This document shows positions 55,626 to 64,000 of a DNA stretch of 64,000 nt, piece after piece (within the stretch, counting starts at the first letter, position 1; each line of letters starts with the position of its first letter). The notes under the pieces were generated by a model. It worked only from the letters and a program-made list of their open reading frames with translations, had not been told where the DNA came from and searched no databases. The stretch comes from Gnetum montanum (lineage: Eukaryota > Streptophyta > Gnetopsida > Gnetales > Gnetaceae): NCBI GenBank assembly GCA_015680685.1, contig MNCI01027046.1:1132493-1196492 (forward strand). The letters are read 5' to 3'. Both the position numbers and the translations under genes were made by a program.

Positions 55626-58600
55626 TTACTGATGATGAGTGTTACTGGAACGCACAAGTCTTTCCCACAGCTGCAAGAGGTAAACCAACTGATGAGTATC
55701 CAGATTGAACTTAGATGCTTGAGATATGAGTTGGAAATGAATGAGGTGAAAGATCTGCAACTTCTCCAACCTGGTGAGCAAACATATATTAGAATAATCT
55801 GTCCTTTTAAATATAACATTGCATCTTTGCTTCCAAATATAATATAAAATAATAGGCCTAATAACTTTCCACAAAAACTTGAGATTAGCAGAAGTAATGT
55901 TCAAAAAGCCGAATAGGACATCCTCTTGAGATAGCTTGTATGATGGAAAAACTATGGAAGCCCACTCCCACACATGTTGAGCAAAGGGACAATGCCAAAA
56001 CACATGGACAAAGTCATCTTGTCCACCACAAAGAGGGCAATTGGGATTGGGAATCCCTAGATATTTTAAACGTTTACCAATAGGTAGACCATGGTGGAGG
56101 AGACACCAGAGGAACTGCTTAATTTTAGGGAGAGTTGGAAGTTTCCAAATGTGTTGGAAGAGAGGAATCCAAAATGTTACTAACTCTTGTTTGTGCCAAT
56201 ACTTATTGCAGCGTTGAATAACCTCGGATGGGTTGTGCATAAGATGAAAGGGGACAAATGGCCGGTAGGGCAAGAGTTTAACCCCATTAAGCCATTGAAG
56301 ACCATGAAAAGGGCTTTGCACTGCAACATCTAGTTGCCAATGACCATGGAGAAAGGAGTAAATCTGGACTAGGCAATGGTTCATTGCCGCCGAATCCCCA
56401 TATAAATTGTTGAACTCAACCCCCGAAATCCAATGACTAGCCAGCCTAAGACAATTCAAGAAGATGACACCCTTTTGATACCACGAGGTAGCTACCTTAG
56501 CTTTTGTGATGGCAAGGGGAGCGGGTGATAGAGGTAACCACCACGGACACAAACGAGAGTGAATAGTAGGGTTGATCTTGACGTTAGTCCAGTCTATGTA
56601 ACTATGTAGAATTTGCCAGGCCCTCCAGATGCTTTTGAAAACATGAGATCCAGGAAGAATGATAGTGAGGGGGGAAAAGATCCAATTGACAAAATGGATG
56701 CCTTTCCAAAAGGGCTTGTTTTTAGGAAATGCTTGATGAAGCCTTAATTGGAGGAGGGTCCCAATAATATTTGAGGCATCTAAATGTTGTACCAACCTGC
56801 TTATAGGAATTCAAAAGACCTAAGCCACCCTTATTCTTGGGGAGAGTAACAATATTCCAAGCAACTCGATGAAATCCTTTTTGAGAATCTTTGGAGGACC
56901 ACATAAAGTCACGAAATAACCATTCAAGTTTCTGGTAGGCAGCTTGGGAGGGGGTCCAACACGAAGAGTAGTACACATGGGTTGATGCACATATGGACTT
57001 ACATACAAGGTATTTACCCACAAGTGTGAGGGGTTTAGTCTTCCATTTGTCAAGTTTCTTTTGGATTCGATAAATAACATGCTCTTAGAGAATGGAGGTT
57101 GAACCTCTAAAACGGAAAGGGATTCCCAAAATCTTAACAATGTCTTGATCTTGAAGTTGCTTCTAGTTATAGTTGGTCACATGGTTGTAATTTCCCATAA
57201 AGCTATAAAAAGAGGATTTATTCCAATTGATATTGGAACCTGAGAGTGTGCAATATTGCTCCACCCTTGATAAGAGGCAGTGCAAATTGGCGGCTGTGTT
57301 ATGAACTAGAAAAAAAGAGTCATTGGAAAAGTGCACATTGAGAAGCTGTTGTTGAGAGGAAGAAAGGGAACCCCAATGAGGACTTTAGTTTGAATGTCCA
57401 GGTTAATCTGATGACAAAGAAAGTCTGCGGCGATGATAAAGAGATAGGGGGCGAGAGGACAACCTTGCTGCACTGATCTATATATTGGAAAGGGAGAGGT
57501 AATGCCAAAGGTAGTGGCTACTCTTGTGGTAGCATCTGAGAATAAGCATTGCACCATATGCAAGAACTTAGGTCCAAAACCAAGTTTGGTCATGGTCTAT
57601 AAGATAAAATCCCACTTAATGTTGTCATACGCTTTGGCGTAATCAAGTTTCACCAAGAGAATATCTTGACCATCATCCTCGGCCCACTTGAGACCTTTCC
57701 ACGCCGCAACCACATTGTCTAAAATATATCTACCAGGAACAAATCCTGTTTGTTGGGGTGATATGATTTGGCCAAGAATTTTTTTCAACTGTAGGGCTAG
57801 GCACTTAGCCCAAATTTTATATACTACATTGAGAAGAGTTATGGGACGCCAATTGGAGATATCGGTAAGATCCCTAGACTTGGGGAGGAGACGAATTACC
57901 CCTTGATTTAGATTGGGCCCGAGGGAATCAGTGAAGATAGCCTCGTTAATGACCTGCAGAAGATCATTACCCACCAAATCCCAATGATTTTGAAAAAAAT
58001 CCATGGGGAAACCATCATAACTAAGAGCCTTTCCCCGACTTAACTTGGAACAAGCCACCTGAAGCTCCACTAGAGTGATATCTGCATCAAGACTTTGTAG
58101 CATAGTGGAGTTGATAAGGCAAGGATAATTGGGGGTCGCAAACTTGAACGAAGAGATGTCCATTGGGGTAGCTGCGAAAAAGGTTTCATAGTGGTTCTTA
58201 AGAAAAGAGAGGATACTATTGTGATCAGTAATGGTGGTACCATCACTAGAAATTTTGTCTATAGAATATGAAGAGGAAGTAGTGTTGAGGTACTTGAAAA
58301 ATTCCTTACAGTGTTCATCTTGAATATTTAACCAAGTGAGCTGACTTTTAGTTNTAGAGCACGATTAGCCTTTCAACATTGGGATGTGTACCGAGCACAA
58401 AGTGCCTTAACTAAAAGTCGGCTCACTTGGTTAAATATTCAAGATGAACACTGTAAGGAATTTTTNNNNNNNNNNNNNNNNNNNNNNNNNNNNNNNCGAG
58501 TAACCACTACCTTACCATACGAACGAGCAAAGTTTTGAACTCGACATGAAGCACGATGCCACCAGTTAATCCAGCCCACTTGATTTAGGGGCCTAGGTTC

Positions 58601-59434
58601 AGCATTCCAAAGGTTGGAGAGAAGAAGTTGGGTAGTAGGGGAAGAAAAATAGTTGGTGTGTAGTCGGAAAAGATAGAATTTTTGTCGGTGAGGGCTGCCA
58701 TGAATCTTGATAGATATGGAGATAGGAAGATGGTCTGATAAGGTGGCATGGTGATGAACCGTAGTAGTGGAGAAGGCTTGCCAGAAGGAAAGTGTGGAGA
58801 AATAGAACCTATCTAACCTACTGTAGATGCGAGCCTGCCCAAGACGGAGATTGCTCCAAGTAAATCTGTGAAGGGAAGTACTCGCGGAGGTGTCCACCCC
58901 ATTAGAAAGGTAAAACCTTTTCTTAAAGGCGGACCAGGTTTGGTACTCGAGATTAGGCAGTTGAAAAAACACTCCTCCAAGCTTATCTTGAGGAAATTCG
59001 ACCATATTAAAATCTCCTCCGAATATCCAAGGCACGGGGGGAAGAGCATTTGCAAGTTCTTGCCAAAGGAGAGCCCGTTCTGTGGAGTCGTTTGGGGCAT
59101 ATATTGAGCAAATGCCAAAAGGGCCATGCAAGGAGGAGAAGGTGGCCCAAGAAACTCTATGCCCAGAATCAAAACCACTTTGAAGGATTTTAGTTTTTCA
59201 GTAAGGTGAGAGGAGAATGGCCGCGCCTCCTTTCCCACTCATATGGGATGTCGCTAGGATTGAGGAGTGAGAAAGAAACCAATGGGCAGAAAAGGATAAA
59301 AGATCGGCTGATACCTTAATTTCTCGAAGGAGAACAAAATCAAACACTGTATTAAGACTAAAAATAAAGTTGCCTGCTCGTTTCTGACGAAGCCTACCAG
59401 TAAGGCCTCGAACGTTCCATGAAAGGAGGTTCAT
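55626..59434 (-). pseudogene. LINE ORF2: AP-endonuclease, reverse transcriptase, zinc-binding C-terminus
   Basis: Endonuclease: MNLLSWNVRGLTGRLRQKRA at the start, LLREIK (catalytic Glu), a frameshift near 59150-59200, GGDFNMV, SRLDRFY, and SDHLPI with the terminal His. RT: KALSYDGFPMDFF, LLPKSRDL..NWRPITLLNV, LVKLDYAKAYDNIKWDFIL (motif A Asp present), QQGCPLAPYLFIIAADF; then a frameshift near 57345 and motif C reads FSNDSFF where F-A-D-D is expected, so the first catalytic Asp is Asn. The end has FWIPLFQHIWKLPTLPKIKQ and CPLCGGQDDFVHVFWHCPFA, a zf-RVT domain. The 389-codon stretch 55626-56795 is intact. In active L1 elements this protein nicks the target and copies the RNA. Confidence 0.9.
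58297..58496. other. Inverted 57-bp repeat beside an N gap in LINE ORF2 (probable misassembly)
   Basis: 58297-58353 and 58409-58465 are reverse complements with one mismatch; the ORF2 sequence between them (58355-58465) reads in frame on the plus strand (LAFQHWDVYRAQSAL, then LTWLNIQDEHCKEF), opposite to the rest of the element. It abuts N at 58354 and 31 N at 58466-58496. The true ORF2 probably continues through this segment in minus orientation. Confidence 0.8.
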
Positions 59435-60489
59435 GGGGAGACAAGAGGTAGTTTGGATGAGACGTCAACAGAAGATTCAGAAGTCAAATTATCAACTTCC
59501 ATTGTTCCTGACAAGAGGGCAAAGGAGTTGTTGGTGGAGACAGGGGCCATGGAAGTGTTTAGTGAAGAGGAGCTGCAGGGAGGAGTAGAACTAAAAGAAG
59601 CTTTGATTCGTTTCCTTCCACTGCTCACCACGAACTCATCCACCGAAATTGAGTCCTTGACAACCTTTGAGGGGATGACATGGGTGGAGGTGTGATTACC
59701 TGATTGTTGTTTCTGTAGCTTGGAGGGGCTAGACTGAGAGGAGGTTTGTGGAGCTGTTGGGGTAGAAGAAATTTAAAAGATACTAAGGATGGGTGTAATG
59801 GTGTGACTGGGGATGGGTGTTCTGAGATGCTGCAGATGGTTTCTTCCTGGCTATGATGGGACACGCCGAAATATGATGCTCGGCCCTATGACAAAAGCTA
59901 CATGAGTTTGGAAGGTAAAAATAGTCCACTTTTTGGATGAAGAGTTTTCCACCAGCAGCGAGGGTTAATGAGGTCTTCCGAAGAGCTATGTCCAATTCAA
60001 TACAATAACGACAAATTTGAGTTCCATTGATCGTCGTACAATGATCAGAAATAATAGGACCTGGGATGCTCACAATGTCCCTCTCAACAGATGAGAAAAT
60101 AAGTGAAAGATTGGGCAATTCCACGTAACAAGGAATTATATTAAAAGCTGGGTCGTTAACATTAAATTCAAATTTCCAGGCATGGGGGCTATTACGGTTG
60201 CATTACGTATTGGAAAAATTTTCAAAGAGAGAGAGGAGTTCCACCAAAATAAAATTTCAAACGTAGTATCGTGCATAAGAAAATTGAATGCTGTGGGGTA
60301 GGAGGAGGCTTTGAACTTGAGTGTTGATACTTGGGGACCTTGGTAAAAACCCCACAATTTGAAAAAAAATAAAATGAGTTGTGAAATCATTGGAAACTGC
60401 TTCAAAAATATCATAGGTAAAAGAAAATCAATTTAAGGTGAGGTAGAGGAACTTCCCTAAAGAAGAGCAGAATTTGATGAATCCGCCAT
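59435..60489 (-). pseudogene. LINE ORF1, nucleic-acid-binding protein (broken)
   Basis: The start (MADSSNSALL) at 60489 is followed by a TAG after ten codons. The next part (60414-60136) resembles the DUF4283-type RNA-binding fold of plant LINE ORF1 (VSTLKFKASSYPTAFNFLMH, FPIRNATVIAPMPGNLNL). The 60124-59783 part has IPGPIISDHCTTINGTQICR and a CCHC knuckle CSFCHRAEHHISAC (C-x2-C-x4-H-x4-C, intact). A Ser/Thr/Pro-rich tail ends just before ORF2. In working elements ORF1 packages the RNA. Confidence 0.78.
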
Positions 60490-60822
60490 TGCAACTTGCT
60501 TGCCTATGCAACAGGCATGGCCTCTTCACAGCAGCAACGCAGAGACGCCCAACCACCACTCTACATTAATTCAGATCTGTAAACGCACTCTCTGGATCGT
60601 ATTTTTGGATGCCGATTTTTCAAGAAAAACCGAGCGGAGTAAAGTAGATGCGGTGCCAAATTCAAAAAATCCAGATCCGTGTTTATTATCCCACTGCGAG
60701 TTTTTGACAAGATTTCTGCGAGTTTTTGACAAGATTTCTGTGGTCCCTGACGCTATCAGCAGGTGCAATGGCGCATGAAAGGTGGAGAGAAGAGCAGATC
60801 AGAGCAGCAGGAATCCAGGATC

Positions 60823-60839
60823 AAAATACTTTATATATG
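60823..60839. repeat. Target-site duplication of the L1-type LINE, right copy
   Basis: Exact match to 55295-55311. Confidence 0.92.
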
Positions 60840-60957
60840 AATTGAGCCATCTTACATTAAAACCTTATAACTCATATTGCCCACCAAAATTGAACAAAGC
60901 TTTCAAATCATTAACGGTCAAGGTTATGTAACCAACCTGGCATATGCTTAAAGTATA

Positions 60958-61043
60958 TGCTCGCAAAAACCAATGAATTACCATTTTAACAATACGAGGT
61001 TGCTCGCAAAAACCAATGAATTACCATTTTAACAATACGAGGT
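60958..61043. repeat. Exact 43-bp tandem duplication
   Basis: Two identical units (60958-61000 and 61001-61043) beginning TGCTCGCAAAAACCAATG. Recent local duplication. Confidence 0.95.
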
Positions 61044-62060
61044 TGATAATAAGATGATTTCCATGGTGGACCATTTGATTTCCGTGGGATTACAACCTCG
61101 AGAGAGTCTTGATAAGGATGGTCCAACATATTACCAAACGTGAAAGAAATATTATATATATAGTTATATACATATACAATACGGTAAAAAACCAAACGTG
61201 CCCAACTGGACAATAAGTTAAATAAAAGGGCCTTGGACAGAGTGGCACCTTAAATAAGTACTGGCACATGGAGCGGTGCAAAATACAGAAATTCATCCAA
61301 GAGGTAAACACTTCGATGGGAAGAGAATGAAGCACCTGATGCACGAGAGCTACGCTTCCGGCATCATCGCGGAATGTTCAGACGCATGCACCTCAATCCA
61401 GTTCGATCCGGACACCGTTTAAGCTGAAATAGAAAGAAATTCTGCAGAAGTAAAGTAAGGAGATAGGATTCCGTTCAATGAATTTGAATGTTTCTGGAAA
61501 TGTTTTATTATTTTATAGAAAAGTTTAGATTCGGTTTCACAAATCGACGTTTGTTCCAGAGCAGTTTTTTAAAACTTTCAATTGCCGATGCAAAATTCAC
61601 GATATCCTCGTCACGGGACCGTTCTAGACATGGACTCAAAGAATGTGAAACGCATTATGCCCATAGATTCATCCTCCGTTTCATTTTTATAACAACGGCA
61701 TGAATTCGATCTCATCATCTGGAATGTATAAATTACGCATCAATTCATCATCGTTCTTTGCTTCTTCCTTGTTCGTTTCAGATCTCCGTTTTGGAGTTTG
61801 TCGGTCTGTGAGTGATACCTTAGCTAAGTTTTAAGTCTTTAATTTCTAAGGTGCATCTTTCAGAACAGTTTGGAAAACAGCTGATTTGGATTTGTATCTC
61901 AAGAGATCCGTTGCCTCTGATTTGTGTCTCAAAGTGTCCAAATTCTAAAGATTATGGCATGATTTCTGTGAAGATCTGGAAATCATGTGAATGCGATGTT
62001 AAAAGACTAAAAAAAGCGAAAGTCTTATTTATTTTGAGACACTGATGTCGTGGACTGGGT

Positions 62061-62066
62061 CACGTG
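62061..62066. promoter_or_regulatory. G-box CACGTG upstream of the bHLH gene
   Basis: The palindrome CACGTG in context GGGTCACGTGAACC, about 1.1 kb before the start codon. MYC-type bHLH proteins bind this hexamer, so the gene could respond to MYCs or to itself. A single hexamer can occur by chance. Confidence 0.4.
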
Positions 62067-63173
62067 AACCACGACGAGCCTCAAATCGCGGCAGGGAAAC
62101 CGCGTAAGCAAACGCCAGCACATGTCGTGCTACCGGTGCCACGTTAGTTACCGATACATCTAAGTAAGTAAATGGCTTTCATTTCATGTGTGCTTGCGCG
62201 TTTCCTGTTTACATTTTTCCATTCTGCACAGGAGGCCCGTGACGTTGAGGAATTGATTCGCTGCTTTCATTTATGGAGGTATTGACCAATGCATGCGAAT
62301 TGGCACAGCGATTTAACTCTATTTTTGACTTTTGGTACAATCTGTAATGGGCATGTCGGCACCGTCAATGTGTGGATACCATACGCCGAGTGACCTTTCT
62401 TTCATGTGATTCCGTTAGGGTTCGATGTTTATTGTTAAATAGCCTTCCATAGGATTTGCCAGCACGATTTCTTCATCGACCTAGTAGATTTTGGTAAGGT
62501 ACGCTGTCCATGGTTTGAACAGTTTCTCAGAATGCGTTGCCGTTAGTCTTGTGAGAATTCCTGTCCACCTCTTGTGAATTTCAGTTATGAAGTCGGTTTT
62601 TTCTCGGGCAAACTTGGTAAGATTTTTATTGAATGTGAAGACACGATGTTTCTTTCTCTTGCTTTCCTATTTAATGCTCTGAGAAAACCAGAGAGGTAAA
62701 AAACATACAGTTTCGGCTTTTTCGTTGTTAACATGCTTAAATTTCTGTGTGATTTCATGTATGGTGGTATGTGTATTGCAAGCTTATTCAGGTTATAATA
62801 TGCATTCGAATCTCTCTGTAGTGGACAATGAATCATATAATTTCCGTTGCCATGCAAAGCTGCGACCGCAATCACCGCATGCCTTCATGTTTTCTTTCCA
62901 AAAATAAATTCTCTGCTTATTGAGTCTTGTTGAATATAAATGTGATACTGCAAACGAAAAAGCGTTGGTGAAACCTGCTGTTTTGCTAAGGGCTTAGGAT
63001 ACGTAATATTGCAAAATGCGAACAGCGTTGTTTGTTATCGTCATTTCAAACACTCAAGGACGAAGTTTTAACGGCGCACAGGTGACGGCTGTTCACGAAG
63101 GACACATCGAAAACATTTGAAGGTTCCGAAGTTCTGCTTGTGTTCAGAAAAAGGATTTGAAATCTCTTCTCCG

Positions 63174-64000
63174 ATGGAAACAGAAATGGGGGCTGTCTTG
63201 AAATCGTGGAACAAGACTGAGAGGCAACTGTTAGAATCCGTCCTTGGCCCCAACGCCTTGGGGCATGTAATCACAAGCTTTATTTCCTGCCAAGGTCTTG
63301 TATCGGGACCGACTGTTGATAATCTGCAAGCGAAGCTTCAATACTTGGTTGAAGCTAAAGGCCCTGTCTGTTGGACGTACTCAATTTTCTGGCAACTGTC
63401 ACGCCAAAAGACAGGAAATCTAACGCTTGCCTGGGGCGATGGATGCTACAGAGATCCAAATAACATCAGCCAGATGCAGCCTGAAGGTAATGATGGAACA
63501 AAACTCAAGTTGCTTCGGAAACTCCACCTTTTCTTCGGCGGTGCAGAGGAGGATAATTTGCCTGGGGATTATATTTCCGACACGGAAATGTTTTACTTAG
63601 TTTCAATGTATTTCTCATTTCCGCCTGGTGTGGGGGCCCCTGGCAAAGCACTCAGCACAGGTAACTGCGTCTGGCTGAATAGTGGAGCCGCGTCATTCAA
63701 TTGTGTCTGTAGCAGGGCGTTTCTGGCCAGAAACGCCCGTATCCGGACCATAGTTTGTGTGCCCACTGATTATGGTGTCGTTGAACTTGGGTCACAGCAG
63801 TTGATCATTCACAACAACGCTATTGTACAGCATACAAAATCTCTTTTCTGCAGTGAGACTCTGCTGCACCAAGATGGAACCATTAGATCAAGATGCCCTT
63901 CATTGACGGAGAAAACTCGGGAGCTACCAAGCACTAAGGTTCGGATGTTCGTCAACGACGTCAACGCTAACCGTGAAAACAGCATTTCCCAAAGCTGTTG
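63174..64000 (+). CDS. bHLH-MYC transcription factor, JAM/MTB-like (subgroup IIId), N-terminal 275 codons
   Basis: Open from ATG 63174 to the window end, truncated by the window. Residues about 14-225 form a bHLH-MYC_N domain: TERQLLESVLGPNALGHVIT, VCWTYSIFWQLSR, LAWGDGCYRDP, LLRKLHLFFGG, DTEMFYLVSMYFSFPPGVGA, GKALSTGNCVWL, IRTIVCVPTDYGVVELGS. The D-T-E-M-F-...-M-Y-F-S-F and VPTD-GVVELGS blocks are closer to JAM/MTB proteins (bHLH3/13/14/17 of Arabidopsis) than to MYC2 (which has W-F-F-L-V-S-M-T). Such proteins bind JAZ and MYC-target G-boxes and repress jasmonate responses; the C-terminal bHLH region would lie beyond the window. No intron in the visible part, as usual for the family. Confidence 0.88.
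   Translation, partial: METEMGAVLKSWNKTERQLLESVLGPNALGHVITSFISCQGLVSGPTVDNLQAKLQYLVEAKGPVCWTYSIFWQLSRQKTGNLTLAWGDGCYRDPNNISQMQPEGNDGTKLKLLRKLHLFFGGAEEDNLPGDYISDTEMFYLVSMYFSFPPGVGAPGKALSTGNCVWLNSGAASFNCVCSRAFLARNARIRTIVCVPTDYGVVELGSQQLIIHNNAIVQHTKSLFCSETLLHQDGTIRSRCPSLTEKTRELPSTKVRMFVNDVNANRENSISQSC

Larger units (their letters stand above)
55312..60822 (-). mobile_element. L1-type LINE, full-length but inactivated
   Basis: 5511 bp between exact 17-bp duplications. Minus-strand order: 5' UTR (60822-60490), ORF1 (60489-59435), ORF2 with endonuclease, RT and Cys/His end domain (59434-55626), 3' UTR (55625-55312). The 3' end has a poly(A)-signal-like AATAGAA and then ends GGGGTCCAACACCCCCC directly at the duplication, without the usual A-run. 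A gap of 31 N (58466-58496), a single N (58354) and an inverted segment between them disturb ORF2. CpG is better preserved than in the LTR elements, so it is relatively young. Confidence 0.92.
60840..63173 (+). promoter_or_regulatory. Upstream region of the bHLH gene
   Basis: No other gene supported. 60958-61043 is an exact 43-bp tandem duplication. CpG density rises from about 61.3 kb. TATA-like words: TATAAATT at 61727-61734 and TATAAAT at 62935-62941; the second would give a leader of roughly 200 nt, the first about 1.4 kb, perhaps with an intron. A G-box (CACGTG) lies at 62061-62066. The ATG frame is open back to a TAA at 63069 without another Met, so 63174 is the first possible start. 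Confidence 0.5.

Noticed and set aside
58355-58465. Twin-priming inversion in the LINE
   Set aside because: Twin priming would invert the 5' part without duplicating the same 57 bp on both strands; adjacency to Ns favours misassembly.

Overview
The window looks like nuclear DNA of a seed plant, probably a gymnosperm or another plant with a very large genome. This is inferred from long introns (one of 5.3 kb), layers of old nested LTR retrotransposons, decayed L1-type and RTE-type LINEs, SINE-like remnants and two ordinary plant genes. No prokaryotic, organellar, rRNA or tRNA gene was found. Species cannot be fixed from the sequence alone.

Positions 1-34098 are a nest of retrotransposons, nearly all on the minus strand. 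The outermost element, called H here, has decayed protease and gag on the left (1-2410), its gag N-terminus at 30724-31616, a primer-binding site at 31745-31762 and its 5' LTR at 31763-34098. Its left end is outside the window. Element A (2411-30718) sits inside the gag of H. It has 1.7-kb LTRs at 2411-4109 and 29009-30718 and near-identical 5-bp target duplications (TTCAA/TTCAT). Its gag and protease lie at 25.1-28.6 kb, and its RT, RNase H and integrase at 6.2-9.7 kb. Between protease and RT lie hairpin repeat arrays and a plus-strand ghost gene with several exons (11789-12546 and 23182-24160). That ghost gene is itself split by an LTR array called E: truncated copy, LTR-B 14971-16221, gag/protease-only internal region, LTR-C 21824-23179. 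The truncated copy of E carries a solo LTR (12730-14155, duplication GGTAT). Another solo LTR (32588-34058, duplication CATTG) lies in the LTR of H.

Positions 35.3-48.3 kb hold an apparently intact class 3 lipase gene (plus strand, ten coding exons, 355 aa) with a signal peptide and a complete Ser-Asp-His triad. Its introns carry a diverged pair of ~1-kb repeats, small tandem duplications and a SINE.

Positions 48.3-60.8 kb are gene-free. They contain SINE-like remnants, an RTE-clade LINE fragment (51.5-53.9 kb) split by a ~1.35-kb foldback structure related to the LTR of H, and a 5.5-kb L1-type LINE (55312-60822, minus strand) bounded by exact 17-bp target duplications. Next to a run of Ns the LINE contains a short inverted segment that looks like an assembly error.

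From 63174 to the window end runs the 5' part (275 codons) of a bHLH transcription factor with a MYC-type N-terminal domain, most like the JAM/MTB (bHLH IIId) repressors of jasmonate signalling. A G-box lies about 1.1 kb upstream of its ATG.

The least explained signals are three. One is the plus-strand ghost gene inside element A: about 270 codons with no frameshift but 14 stops, every one explainable by C-to-T change. The second is an array family of short stem-loops whose closing base pair varies in a compensatory way (G-C, A-T, C-G). The third is a series of 20-bp near-palindromes repeated in the LTRs of element A.
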